Shown here in pieces: positions 53,602 through 62,897 of a stretch of DNA of 64,000 nucleotides. The notes beneath the pieces were generated by a model, which was not told where the DNA came from, did not search any database, and worked only from the letters and a program-made list of their open reading frames with translations. Positions within the stretch are counted from its first letter, which is position 1, and every line of letters begins with the position of its first letter. The translations under genes were made by a program, and so were the position numbers. The stretch comes from Novosphingobium album (ex Hu et al. 2023). GTDB lineage: Bacteria > Pseudomonadota > Alphaproteobacteria > Sphingomonadales > Sphingomonadaceae. The stretch covers positions 62,001 through 126,000 of the forward strand of contig NZ_JALHLE010000013.1 of assembly GCF_022832385.1 (NCBI RefSeq), in the 5' to 3' direction.

Positions 53602-54276
53602 ATGAGTGAAGCCCCCGCCACGGCCCGCATCTGGGATCCCGCGATCCGCCTGTTCCACTGGCTGCTCGCGGGTTTCGTGGGATTCTCGTGGTGGACGGGC
53701 GAACAGCACGACATGGAGTGGCACCGCTACTCCGGCTACGCGATCCTCGCGCTGCTCGTGTTCCGCCTGTTCTGGGGCTTTACTGGCCCGCGCACGGCGC
53801 GTTTCTGCCAGTTCGTAAAGGGTCCGGGCGCTGTCTCGGCCTATGCCAAGACACTCGGTAGCAAACAGGCCCACGCCGCCGACGGGCACAACCCGCTTGG
53901 CGGCTGGAGCGTGATCGCGATGCTCGGTGCACTGCTGGTGATGGTCGTGGCCGGGCTCTTTGCCATCGACGTCGATGGCTGGGATGGCGGGCCGCTGTCG
54001 GACTACATCACATTCGATCAGGGCCGCGCCTTCGCCGAATTTCACGAAACCGTGTTCAACGTGATCCTAGCGCTGGTGGTCCTGCACATCGTCGCCATCG
54101 GCTTCTACGCTACCTGGAAGCGCCAGCGCCTCGTGCCCGCCATGATTACCGGGAAGCGCAAGCTCGGCGCGGATGAGGCGCCGCAGGAGCTGCGCTGGTC
54201 TCCAGTCCTGGCACTCACCGGCATTGCCCTGGGCGTGGTGATTGCCTGGGCAGCCTCGACCGGCTTCCGGTTCTAG
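53602..54276 (+). CDS. Cytochrome b561-like membrane protein
   Basis: 224 residues with four to five membrane helices (IRLFHWLLAGFVGFSWWTGE; YSGYAILALLVFRLFWGFT; WSVIAMLGALLVMVVAGLFA; VILALVVLHIVAIGFYATW). Haem b ligand candidates are the conserved histidines in FHWLL, EWHRY, EFHETV and VLHIV. Such proteins pass electrons across the inner membrane to a periplasmic c-type partner, here plausibly the cytochrome c' upstream. The stop overlaps the NCS2 permease stop, which is on the other strand. Confidence 0.88.
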   Translation: MSEAPATARIWDPAIRLFHWLLAGFVGFSWWTGEQHDMEWHRYSGYAILALLVFRLFWGFTGPRTARFCQFVKGPGAVSAYAKTLGSKQAHAADGHNPLGGWSVIAMLGALLVMVVAGLFAIDVDGWDGGPLSDYITFDQGRAFAEFHETVFNVILALVVLHIVAIGFYATWKRQRLVPAMITGKRKLGADEAPQELRWSPVLALTGIALGVVIAWAASTGFRF

Positions 54277-55667
54277 GCCGCCATTGCAGCAGCCGGACGC
54301 ACGTCAGTCCGTCCCGGCACCAGCAAATTGAGCGCAACGGCTGTCACCGCCGCAGGCAGCACGCCTGAGCCGAGCAGGATACGCAAGGTCTCGGGCAAGT
54401 GCTGCAGCGCCTCCGGCTCCAGCTGAAGGCCCAGCGCCAGCGACAGCGAGACGCCGAAGATCAGCATGTTGCGCTGGGTCCACTGGACGCCCGCCAGCAT
54501 CGATGTCGCCGCCGAGGCGACCATGCCGAACATCACAATCACGCCGCCGCCCAGAACCTCGATGGGAATGGTGGTGATCACCGCGCCGACCTTGGGCAGC
54601 AGTCCGCAAGCGATCAGGAACAGCGCCCCTAGCGTCACAACGTGGCGGCTCATTACACCTGTAATCGCGATCAGGCCGACGTTCTGGCTGAACGTGGTGT
54701 TGGGCATGGCACCGAACACGGCTGCCAATGCGGTCCCGACCCCGTCGGCACAGACGGCGCCTTGCAGTTCGTGATCAGTGGCAGGGCGTCCGGCGTTGCC
54801 TTCGCAGATCGCATCGACATCGCCGATGGATTCGATCGAGGAGACGAAGCCCGTCAGACAGAAACCGAGGATGGCTGACGCCGACAAGGCAAAGCCGAAG
54901 TGGAACGGCATCGGCAGCATGACAAGCCCCGCCGAGGCAACCGGGGCGAAGTCGACGCGACCCATTGCCAGCGCGGCCAGATAGCCTGCAATGAGTCCCA
55001 ACAGCACCGCCGCCGTCGACCAGATGCCCCGTCCGAAGAAGTTGAGCGCCAGCGTGGTCACCACCACCACGCCCGCGAGCAGCCACGACTGCCACGCCCC
55101 GAACGCCGGCGTGCCCACCGCCGGAACACCGCCTGCCGCATACTGCACGCCGATGCGCATCAGCGAGAGCCCGATCATCAGCACCACCAGTCCGGTGATC
55201 ATCGGCGGCAGCGCGAAGCGGATCTTGCCGACGAAGAAGCTCAGACCCGCGTGCAGCAGGCCGCCGAACAGCGCCGCCGTGGTCAATGCCGCCATGGCTT
55301 CGACGCCCTTGCCCGCGACAATCGGGATCATGATCGGGATGAAGGCGAAGCTCGTCCCCTGCACCAGCGGCAACCTCGCGCCGACGGGGCCGAAGCCAAT
55401 GGTCTGCAACAGCGTCGCGATCCCGGCGAAGAGCATCGCCATCTGGATCATGTAGATCATCTCGGAGGTATCGCCCGATCCATACCCGAACCCGGCAGCA
55501 CCCGCGACGATGATCGCAGGCGTCATGTTGCTGACGAACATGGCCAGCACGTGCTGGATGCCCAGCGGAATGGCCGTGGCAAGGCCCGGAAAGTAGTTCG
55601 GATCGCGTGCCTGCTCCGGCGTCATGCCGGAAACGGTCAAAGGCATTTCGGTAGCAAGGACAGTCAT
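54273..55667 (-). CDS. NCS2-family purine/uric acid permease
   Basis: 464 residues from ATG at 55667. The nucleobase:cation symporter-2 family is visible: GLATAIPLGIQHVLAMFVSN, LQTIGFGPVGARLPLVQGTS and the signature SNVGLIAITGV-type stretch as NTTFSQNVGLIAITGVMSRH. Close homologues carry xanthine or uric acid. The helix count is about 12-14. It is 13 bp after the amidohydrolase gene on the same strand, fitting a purine-uptake operon. The exact base carried is unknown. Confidence 0.9.
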   Translation of the reverse strand: MTVLATEMPLTVSGMTPEQARDPNYFPGLATAIPLGIQHVLAMFVSNMTPAIIVAGAAGFGYGSGDTSEMIYMIQMAMLFAGIATLLQTIGFGPVGARLPLVQGTSFAFIPIMIPIVAGKGVEAMAALTTAALFGGLLHAGLSFFVGKIRFALPPMITGLVVLMIGLSLMRIGVQYAAGGVPAVGTPAFGAWQSWLLAGVVVVTTLALNFFGRGIWSTAAVLLGLIAGYLAALAMGRVDFAPVASAGLVMLPMPFHFGFALSASAILGFCLTGFVSSIESIGDVDAICEGNAGRPATDHELQGAVCADGVGTALAAVFGAMPNTTFSQNVGLIAITGVMSRHVVTLGALFLIACGLLPKVGAVITTIPIEVLGGGVIVMFGMVASAATSMLAGVQWTQRNMLIFGVSLSLALGLQLEPEALQHLPETLRILLGSGVLPAAVTAVALNLLVPGRTDVRPAAAMAA

Positions 55668-55680
55668 CCGCAACCTTTCT

Positions 55681-57042
55681 TCAGGCAAGGCTCATCAGCC
55701 GGTCGAGCGAACGTGTCGCGGCGGCCAGCACCTCTTCACGTTTCACCGTCACAAGGTCTCCGCTGCGGACAACCGCCCGGCCTTCGACGAAGACGTCACG
55801 CGCAGCGAGTGGGGGTGCCAGAACCAGCCCCGCAACCTTGTCCCACGCTCCGGCCGAGACGACATCGCTCATGTCCCAGACGGCGAAGTCGGCACGCTTG
55901 CCCGGTTCGAGCGATCCGCAATCCTCGCGCCCCAGCACTTGCGCGCCGCCGCGTGTCGCCAGCCACAGCGCCTCGCGCGGGTCAAAGCGGCCCGCGCCCA
56001 GATTGACGCGTTGCAAGAGCATCGACTGGCGCGCCTCGTTCAGCAGGTGACCGCTGTCGTTGGAAGCCGAACCGTCAACGCCCAGCCCCACCGGCACGCC
56101 GGCATCCAGCATGGCGCGCACCGGCGCAATGCCCGAGCCGAGGCGGCAATTCGAACAGGGGCAATGCGCCACGCCAGTCCGCGTGCGGGCGAACAGCCCG
56201 ATCTCGGCGGCATCGAGCTGAACGCAGTGGGCGTGCCACACGTCGGGCCCGGTCCAGCCCAGATCCTCGGCATACTGGCCGGGACGGCAGCCGAAACGTT
56301 CGAGCGAAAACGCCACGTCATCGGCATCCTCGGCCAGATGGGTGTGCATCATCACGCCCTTGTCACGCGCAAGCAGCGCGGACTGGCGCATCAGGTCAGT
56401 GCTGACCGAGAACGGCGAGCACGGCGCAACCGCCACGCGCAGCATCGCGCCGTCTGCAGGGTCGTGGAATGCATCGATCAGCCGGATCGTATCGGCGAGG
56501 ATCGCCTCTTCCTCCTCGACCACGCTGTCGGGCGGGAGGCCGCCCTTGCTTTCGCCCACACTCATCGAACCGCGCGTGGCGTGAAAGCGCAGGCCCATCT
56601 CCTGCGCGGCATGGATCGAATCGTCCAGCCGCACGCCTTCCGGGAACAGGTAGTGGTGGTCCGAACTCATCGTGCAGCCGGACAGTGCCAGTTCGGCCAG
56701 ACCCAGCTGCGTGGCTGCAAACACATCCTCCGGCCGGTACTGCGCCCAGATCGGATAGAGCCGCTTGAGCCAGCCGAACAGCGAGACGTTGATCGCGCCG
56801 GGCAAGGCCCGCGTCAGGGTCTGGAACAGGTGGTGGTGCGTGTTGACGAGGCCCGGTGTGATCACGCAGCCGCGCGCCTCGATCACTTCATCCGCCTCAT
56901 CCGCCAGCGGAGCCAGTTCGGCGCTGGTCCCCACTGCCTCGATCACGCCATTGCGAAAGGCCATTGCGCCGTCGGCGATCTCGCGCCGGGCATCGTCCAT
57001 CGTGACGAGAATGTCAGCGTGATGGATGAGCGTAAGGCTCAT
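55681..57042 (-). CDS. 8-oxoguanine deaminase-like amidohydrolase
   Basis: 453 residues from ATG at 57042 with GAGGGAG upstream. The amidohydrolase metal motifs are visible: GLVNTHHHLFQT (HxH), GVMMHTHLAEDADD, VWHAHCVQLDAAEIGL and GLGVDGSASNDSGHLLNEA. The length and motifs fit the 8-oxoguanine/guanine deaminase group (EC 3.5.4.32 / 3.5.4.3). It deaminates a purine base to uric acid or xanthine-like products. Guanine or cytosine-type relatives cannot be ruled out. Next to an NCS2 permease and downstream of the nucleoside permease. Confidence 0.82.
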   Translation of the reverse strand: MSLTLIHHADILVTMDDARREIADGAMAFRNGVIEAVGTSAELAPLADEADEVIEARGCVITPGLVNTHHHLFQTLTRALPGAINVSLFGWLKRLYPIWAQYRPEDVFAATQLGLAELALSGCTMSSDHHYLFPEGVRLDDSIHAAQEMGLRFHATRGSMSVGESKGGLPPDSVVEEEEAILADTIRLIDAFHDPADGAMLRVAVAPCSPFSVSTDLMRQSALLARDKGVMMHTHLAEDADDVAFSLERFGCRPGQYAEDLGWTGPDVWHAHCVQLDAAEIGLFARTRTGVAHCPCSNCRLGSGIAPVRAMLDAGVPVGLGVDGSASNDSGHLLNEARQSMLLQRVNLGAGRFDPREALWLATRGGAQVLGREDCGSLEPGKRADFAVWDMSDVVSAGAWDKVAGLVLAPPLAARDVFVEGRAVVRSGDLVTVKREEVLAAATRSLDRLMSLA

Positions 57043-57079
57043 GCGCTCCCTCTGTCTGCTACCCGCTCCAAACATCCGT

Positions 57080-57172
57080 CGTCATTGCGAGGAGGCGAAG
57101 CCGACGTGGCAATCCAGAGCGGCTTAAACCGCCCCTGGATTGCCGCGCGGCCTGCGACCGCTCGCAATGACG
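57080..57172. repeat. REP/BIME-like inverted repeat element
   Basis: A 93-bp imperfect inverted repeat has CGTCATTGCGAG at one end and CTCGCAATGACG at the other, with inner GGCAATCCAG and CTGGATTGCC pairing. It lies in the non-coding space between the amidohydrolase and the nucleoside permease. CGTCATTGCGAG-type ends are widespread in bacterial REP-like elements. Only one copy is present in this window. Confidence 0.75.
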
Positions 57173-57210
57173 AGAAAGGAACGCCGCTCACCGGAGTTTC
57201 GGGCAGCTCA

Positions 57211-58323
57211 TCAAGGCGTGGAGTCCTCGTACTTGTCCCAGTGATCGAGCAGTTCGTCGACTACGGCGGAGCCCACGGTGTAGAGGTTCTCCACGGCCGC
57301 CTCGAGCCCGGCATAGCCTTCGTTCTCGCGCAGCAGGTAGGTCGCTGCATCCACGCCCGGCGGCGGCATCGTGTAGTTGGAGCCCGCGCGCATCACCAGC
57401 ACCCGGTCACGATCGGCGCGGTCGATATTGCTGAGATAAGTCAGCGAAGTCAGTACGCCGGTGTCTTCCATCGCTGACGTAACGAAGTCGCCCTTGCCGC
57501 TCGTCCAGTAGCGGACCCAGGAATTGGCCCAGTCGGTCATCAGCTTGCCGTGCCAGAACGTCAGCGCCGAAAGCTGTTCGCCTTCGAGCACGAAGGGCGG
57601 CTCCTGCGCGGGCGGATAATCGACGAACTTCGCGCGCTCGGCGGCGATGCCCTCGGAATCGGGCAGTTCGATGTTTTTCGTCAGGTCGTAGGCCCACTTC
57701 TCGAGCGTGGGGTTGATCTGGAACATCTCGCCGCCCGAGGGATTGGGTTTGCCCGACATGTCGTTCGGGCCCTTGGTCTGGCGGGGGAAGTAACCGAACT
57801 TCCAGTCCGCCGGTATTTCGCGCGCGTCGATTTCATGCGCCAGATCACCGTCGACCACGTAGCGCGCCCAGGCCACAGAGCCTATCGAGGCATCTTCTGG
57901 ATCGATCCCCGCAATGCCGGCCACCAGCCAGTACGCCTTGGAGACATCGAAACGAGGATCGAGACCCAGCGCCATCGTGGCGGCCGTCGAGCGGGCAGTG
58001 CCGATACCGGTCACCATTCCCAGAACCTGCGTATCGGGATTGTAATAGAGATCGTGGAAGCCTTGCGGGAACGGAATGCGCATGGTCAACCCCCGGCGCT
58101 CCTTCCACAGCTGGAATTCGCCTGCCGTATCGCCTTCGTCCTTGCCGATCTCGAACAGCGAGACGATCACCACCTTGACCGGCAGTGGCGTCGCGCAGGG
58201 TGCGCCGGGATCACAGGCCGAAATGTCCGGAACGGGCGCCGTTTCGGCAAAGGCCGCTCCGCTTTGCTGGCACAGGGCAAGGCAGGCCCCGGCGATGACT
58301 GCGGCGCGGTTCAGGAAACGCAT
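57211..58323 (-). CDS. Purine nucleoside permease (NUP family), exported
   Basis: 370 residues from ATG at 58323, chosen for GAGGT five bases upstream; an in-frame ATG at 58335 would add four residues. A signal peptide ends near SGAAFAET. The family NUP (PF06516) pattern is visible: PVKVVIVSLFEIGKDEGDTA, MVTGIGTARSTAATMALGLD and YWLVAGIAGIDPEDASIGSV, with a nucleoside-phosphorylase-like fold. The protein is more likely a periplasmic nucleoside binder or hydrolase than a membrane pore, since there is no multi-helix part. It follows the TonB receptor on the same strand. Confidence 0.85.
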   Translation of the reverse strand: MRFLNRAAVIAGACLALCQQSGAAFAETAPVPDISACDPGAPCATPLPVKVVIVSLFEIGKDEGDTAGEFQLWKERRGLTMRIPFPQGFHDLYYNPDTQVLGMVTGIGTARSTAATMALGLDPRFDVSKAYWLVAGIAGIDPEDASIGSVAWARYVVDGDLAHEIDAREIPADWKFGYFPRQTKGPNDMSGKPNPSGGEMFQINPTLEKWAYDLTKNIELPDSEGIAAERAKFVDYPPAQEPPFVLEGEQLSALTFWHGKLMTDWANSWVRYWTSGKGDFVTSAMEDTGVLTSLTYLSNIDRADRDRVLVMRAGSNYTMPPPGVDAATYLLRENEGYAGLEAAVENLYTVGSAVVDELLDHWDKYEDSTP

Positions 58324-58333
58324 CGGATACCTC

Positions 58334-58365
58334 ATGAATGCACATGGCCATGAATGCAGATGGCC
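58334..58365 (-). repeat. 16-bp tandem duplication in the nucleoside permease leader
   Basis: ATGAATGCACATGGCC is followed directly by ATGAATGCAGATGGCC, with one difference. It lies just upstream of the permease start (58323) and is followed by partial further similarity. It could change the spacing between the upstream terminator and the gene. Confidence 0.65.
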
Positions 58366-58381
58366 ACAAATACACAAGGGA

Positions 58382-58399
58382 CGCCGGGTTTCCCCGGCG
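58382..58399 (-). terminator. GC-rich hairpin between TonB receptor and nucleoside permease
   Basis: CGCCGGG / CCCGGCG form a seven-pair stem with a four-base loop (GAAA on the minus-strand transcript). There is no T-run, so it may be a weak terminator or a stabilising stem that sets different levels of the two genes. Confidence 0.45.
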
Positions 58400-58419
58400 C
58401 CCCCTGCGGTTGGGAGAGC

Positions 58420-60927
58420 TTAGAACTTGTAAGCGATCGTCGCCTGGAAGCTGCGCGGCTTCTCGGGCAGGACAATGGTCGAACCGAAGATTTCCGTGAA
58501 GTTCGCACGGAAGTACTTCTCATTCGTGGCGTTCTTGACGTTCAGACGGAACAACCAGGGGCCCGTCTCGAACGAGGCGCCAAGGTCAACCAGCGTGTAG
58601 GCCGGAAGCTTCACGGCCTGTGACTGGCCGGAATAGACCGATGGCACGTGAACAACGCTGCCCGAAAGGGCAATGCCATTGTCGAACGCGTAAGTCGCGG
58701 TAGCCGAATACAGGTTGGTCGGGATACCGGCACGGCGCGAGGCGTTCTTGTCCGCGATCGGCACCAGACCGATCGGCTGACCACCAAGGTACAGCGTCGG
58801 ATCGGAGACGTTGACCATATCCTCGATACCGAAGAAGCTGAACAGCGTCCCGTTCGTAATGGCTGTCAGGTTGTAAACCTTCGTGCGGGTGTAAGCGCCG
58901 GTAAGCAGCAGGTGGTCATCCACCGACCAGCGAACTTCGGCCTCCATGCCCTTGGTTTTGACCGCCTGGTTCACCGTGATCGACTGGCGATTGTAGTCGG
59001 TGCGTTCCTGCTGATAGACCGACAGCGCCGCATAGAGGCGATTGTCGAGGAACGAGCCCTTGATACCCGCTTCCTTCAGCTTCGAGGCGGACATGAACGT
59101 GCCGCTGTCGATGTCCTCGGCATAGAGTTCAGCACCCTGCCCGGCGATCAGCGTCGTCTGGCGAGCCAGTGTCACGTAGGGGATCAGACCGAAGGGCAGC
59201 TTGTACGAAGCGCTCGCCGTCCACGACCAGCCGCCATCGCTGCCGCTTGCCGAAGGAACATCCGGCTGGGTTTCGTCCAGCATGTACTGGGTCAGGTAAC
59301 GCGACGTACCCTTCACGCGGTCGTAACGGGCACCCGCCGTGATATCGAGGCCGAAATTGAAGTCGAGGTCCACGAGACCGGCCATCGCCAGGTCGGTGTA
59401 GTGCCCCTTGACGTAGTTGGTGAAGCCGCAGTCCGATGCGGTGTAACCGGCCTGATCGCTGAACGGGCATTCGAGCGCCAGCAGGCGATCGGACAGGGCA
59501 TTGTAGCCCACCGTCAGGTCAACACGGTTGAAGTATTCGTAAGTGTAGTCGTCCCCGTGCTCGAAATGGGTGTAGCGGATCGACGGCGAGGCCTGGATCG
59601 AGAACTTGCCTGCGCTGTTCTCGATATCGAGCTGCGCGACGATCTTGTCCTCGAACACCCACGAATCGTGGAACTGCGAGAAACCATAGGCATTCTCGTT
59701 GTAGTTCTCGTAGCTGTCGTAGAACATCTGGTTCTTGATCGAGAACGGCCCGTCACCCTTGTAGATGAGGTCGGCGTAGAGCGTCGTCGAGCGGTTATCG
59801 AGACGGTCGTCCTTACCCGTAAGCGTGTCCTTGCGGCTGAGCTTGGCAGTGCCAGTGTTGGTGAGCGCAAGCTGAGGGTAAGTCGAGGTAAAGCACGCGT
59901 CAGTAAATGCCGTCGCAAACGGGCTGAAGGCACCGCAACCGTATCCACCGAAGACAGACAGACTGCCGTACTGCGAGTTGACTTCACCAGCCGAAATCTG
60001 CCCGTCGCCATTGGTATCCAGCGGTTGCGCAGCGCCGGTAATGTACGTGCTGTTATCGACGAGATCCTGCGTCACGCGGTTCCAGCCGCCGTTCTGCTGG
60101 CCCTTGTAGTTCTGGTACATGCCGCCGAATTCCAGCCGCAGATCTGGCGCCAGATCGGTGTCGAACGCTGCCTGCAGGACGGTCTGCTTGGTCGACATGT
60201 TATGGTAGTAGCTGCCGGAATCCTCCACCTCGGCATAGAGGCTGTAACCGAATTCCTGCGAACCCAGCTTGCCCGGGCCGCGGATTTCAGCCGAGAGGTT
60301 CGCCTTTTCCCAGCTGCCGCCGGTAAAGGAGACCTGACCTTCGGGCTCCGCCAGATAGGAACCGCCCTTCACGCGCGCGGTCTTCGGCACGAAGTTCATG
60401 TAACCGCCAGTCTTCGACGGGCCGTAGATCGGCGAGGCCGGGCCGCGCACGATGTCGATACGGTCGGACGCGGCGATCGGCGTCGGGTAGTTGCCCGGGT
60501 TGTCGAGGCGGCGCATGCCACGGAAGTAGGTCTCACCCGGAGTACCACGGATATCGAGCGCGCCGCCGACTCCGAAGAACGAGTTGGTGAACGCACCCGG
60601 CGACTGCGCAACGAGATCATAGATGTCGGTGATGCCGAAGCGTTCCATCTGCTCCGAGCTGATGGTCGAAGCCGAACGCGGCGTTTCGGTAATCGTCTTC
60701 TCGAATCCGAATACCGAGCCAACGTCAGATACCGGCAGAGCGTCAAGCGATCCGGTCACGACGATCTCGCCGCTGGCGGGCTCTTCAGCGGCATCGTCGG
60801 CGAAAGCCGGCGACGTCAGTGCAGTGCAGCAGAAAAGGCTGGTGGCGACCGCGAGCAACGGCTTGCGGAGACGGTATTGTTGCGGCGCAAAGCTCATATG
60901 CGCATCAACGGACTTGTTCTTGGTCAT
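58420..60927 (-). CDS. TonB-dependent outer membrane receptor
   Basis: 835 residues from ATG at 60927. A signal peptide (FCCTALTSPAFADD) is followed by a plug domain (EIVVTGSLDALPVSDVGSVF as the TonB-box-like start; FRGMRRLDNPGNYPTPIAAS; DRIDIVRGPASPIYGPSKTG) and a 22-strand barrel ending with aromatic SFQATIAYKF. A calcium-binding EF-hand-like loop DTNGDGQISAGE (59983-60018) is inserted near residues 304-315. It probably imports a large solute; purine nucleosides are inferred from the neighbours. The gene is upstream of the nucleoside permease. Confidence 0.92.
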   Translation of the reverse strand: MTKNKSVDAHMSFAPQQYRLRKPLLAVATSLFCCTALTSPAFADDAAEEPASGEIVVTGSLDALPVSDVGSVFGFEKTITETPRSASTISSEQMERFGITDIYDLVAQSPGAFTNSFFGVGGALDIRGTPGETYFRGMRRLDNPGNYPTPIAASDRIDIVRGPASPIYGPSKTGGYMNFVPKTARVKGGSYLAEPEGQVSFTGGSWEKANLSAEIRGPGKLGSQEFGYSLYAEVEDSGSYYHNMSTKQTVLQAAFDTDLAPDLRLEFGGMYQNYKGQQNGGWNRVTQDLVDNSTYITGAAQPLDTNGDGQISAGEVNSQYGSLSVFGGYGCGAFSPFATAFTDACFTSTYPQLALTNTGTAKLSRKDTLTGKDDRLDNRSTTLYADLIYKGDGPFSIKNQMFYDSYENYNENAYGFSQFHDSWVFEDKIVAQLDIENSAGKFSIQASPSIRYTHFEHGDDYTYEYFNRVDLTVGYNALSDRLLALECPFSDQAGYTASDCGFTNYVKGHYTDLAMAGLVDLDFNFGLDITAGARYDRVKGTSRYLTQYMLDETQPDVPSASGSDGGWSWTASASYKLPFGLIPYVTLARQTTLIAGQGAELYAEDIDSGTFMSASKLKEAGIKGSFLDNRLYAALSVYQQERTDYNRQSITVNQAVKTKGMEAEVRWSVDDHLLLTGAYTRTKVYNLTAITNGTLFSFFGIEDMVNVSDPTLYLGGQPIGLVPIADKNASRRAGIPTNLYSATATYAFDNGIALSGSVVHVPSVYSGQSQAVKLPAYTLVDLGASFETGPWLFRLNVKNATNEKYFRANFTEIFGSTIVLPEKPRSFQATIAYKF

Positions 60928-61083
60928 CGTGTTTTCACCCCTGTTTTGGCGGGAACGGAATTTTTCTGTTCTCTGCGCCCCTCATTGGATTGTGACCCAC
61001 CTCTCCCGCATGAGCACTATTCTTGTTGCAGTGCATCATTGCATGATCTGTCTGGTTGTCGAAGACGTTAAGCTGGCGACCTC

Positions 61084-62652
61084 CTAGGAACCTTGTGGAT
61101 AGTTGAAGCGGCCGAGCGCGTGCTCGAACCGGTCGAAACGCGTTTCCAGATCAGCCTGGAGGCGCGCCTTTTCATTTGCGGCAAGAAACGGCTTGCAGTG
61201 CTTGCTCTCAAACGAAGCGGCGCAATCGGCCACGGCCGTGCCCAGTTTGCGGTCACGCCACAGGCTGGCCCCCGGCAGAAAGGCATATTCCAGGCTGGCG
61301 CGCGCCAGGCTCTTAAGATCCGCGTAGCCCAGCCCCTGATCGGTGACGGCACGGCGGTATTCGTTGGTCATGTCCGAGCGCAGCACACCTTCATCGTCGG
61401 TGGACAGCGCCACCGGCACACCCATACTGCGGTAGAGCGCGATCGGGTGTTCCCCGCCCTTCACGCCGAGAATTACGGCGTTGCTGGTGAGATTGACTTC
61501 CACGGCGATGCCTTCGCGCGCCATGCGGGCCAGCGTCTCGGGGGCCTTGTCCTCATAGGCGATGTCCGTGCCATGGCCGATACGGCGCGCACCGGAGGCA
61601 ACGGCGCGCGCAATGTGATCTGCCAGATCGGCGGGAGGCACCAGCCCCAGCGCCAGTTCTCCGGCATGCATCGTCACGCTCACATCCGGATACCTGGCCT
61701 CGAGAAACCGGAACATCGCCATGTGAAGGCCGTAATCGCGCAGCGCGACCGGATCGTCCTCGGGCATGACAATGTTGACGCCCACCACGCGCGGGTCGCG
61801 ATGCGCCATCGCAAAACTGACAAGCAGCGTGCGCCACGCCATGCGGGGCGGAAATCCGCGCATGGCGTATGTCAGGTAGTGCACGGCGACATCACAGGCC
61901 GGGTCAGCAGCCGCGGTGCCGCAGGAAAGCTGTGCGTTTGCCTCGCTCTCGATCTGGTCGAAGTCTTTGACAAAGCCGTCGAGCAAAGGCGCAAGTTCGG
62001 CGCTATCCTTTGCATAGAGCGCCGCGATCCCGGCTTCATCGGCCGGCCCCGTCCCGGCAGCGCGGACGAACGCTGCCATGCCGGGCGGATCGAGCATCAG
62101 TTCCAGATAGCTGACCCCGTTTCGCGCCGCGCTCTGGCGGGCAAGCGCCAGCCAGCGCCCATTCTCTCCCGTCGAAGCGGCACCAAACCGGTCAAAGCTG
62201 CGAAAGAACTGGGTGTGCCCGGAAACCTCATCAGCCCCCACGCCGCGCTGGTATCCGCGCGTGGAGAGCGCATCAACGAGCTGGGCAAAAACGAACGGCC
62301 GCTCCGACGCCATTTTCGCGATCTGGAGCTCATCGCTGCAAGGACCAGGCACGATGCGGGTAATACCGGCATCAGCGCACATACCTTTCTGTGCAGCCAC
62401 ATCAAGGAAGTCCTCGGCATAGACGCTGCCACCCAGGTGATTGTGCAGATCGCCGCCCTTGGGCATCGCCTGCAGGAACATGCGCAGCCGCGCGGCATTG
62501 CCGGAGACCTGATCGAGCATCGCTGAAGCGGCCGCTTCGCTCGCGGCGTCGGCACTGACAGCTGCCGGGACAAGCGACAGCGCGGCACCGGCCAACCAGG
62601 CCAGCGCGCGCAGACGTGGCCCCGCAGGGCGCTCGTTTCGACTCGTCAACAT
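61084..62652 (-). CDS. Exported adenosine deaminase-like protein (ADGF type)
   Basis: 522 residues from ATG at 62652 (MLTSRNERPAGPRLR). The signal peptide ends near VPAAVSADA. The adenosine deaminase metal residues are visible: GDLHNHLGGSVYAEDF (HxH), VTMHAGELALGL, RRIGHGTDIAYED and ALSTDDEGVLRSDMT. It is longer than cytoplasmic Add and close to the secreted ADGF group. It converts adenosine to inosine outside the cytoplasm, which fits the nearby purine genes. The frame extends upstream, but that part is non-coding-looking. The stop lies 156 bp before the receptor start on the same strand. Confidence 0.88.
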   Translation of the reverse strand: MLTSRNERPAGPRLRALAWLAGAALSLVPAAVSADAASEAAASAMLDQVSGNAARLRMFLQAMPKGGDLHNHLGGSVYAEDFLDVAAQKGMCADAGITRIVPGPCSDELQIAKMASERPFVFAQLVDALSTRGYQRGVGADEVSGHTQFFRSFDRFGAASTGENGRWLALARQSAARNGVSYLELMLDPPGMAAFVRAAGTGPADEAGIAALYAKDSAELAPLLDGFVKDFDQIESEANAQLSCGTAAADPACDVAVHYLTYAMRGFPPRMAWRTLLVSFAMAHRDPRVVGVNIVMPEDDPVALRDYGLHMAMFRFLEARYPDVSVTMHAGELALGLVPPADLADHIARAVASGARRIGHGTDIAYEDKAPETLARMAREGIAVEVNLTSNAVILGVKGGEHPIALYRSMGVPVALSTDDEGVLRSDMTNEYRRAVTDQGLGYADLKSLARASLEYAFLPGASLWRDRKLGTAVADCAASFESKHCKPFLAANEKARLQADLETRFDRFEHALGRFNYPQGS

Positions 62653-62897
62653 TCCCCAGACCCCGAGATGGAGCGCACCATCAGTCCGGCCAGCCGGCTC
62701 GAATAGAATGGCGCCCCGCACCAAACGTGCGTCAAAAGGCCAGCGTCCGTGTCCGGGGAGGATTCGGAACAACGGACGCCGGGCCTGACGCACCTTTCGG
62801 CGTACTTGCAGGTCGTAGGCACTTGACTTGGTTCGAGCAAACGCAATGAATCCCACGGTGCGTTGCAAAAATTAGAGCAGGTCAGAAAGACACCCCC

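Noticed and set aside
58648..61071. Long plus-strand open frame opposite the TonB receptor
   Set aside because: Shadow of a GC-rich receptor gene. The minus strand has a full TonB receptor with signal peptide and C-terminal aromatic.
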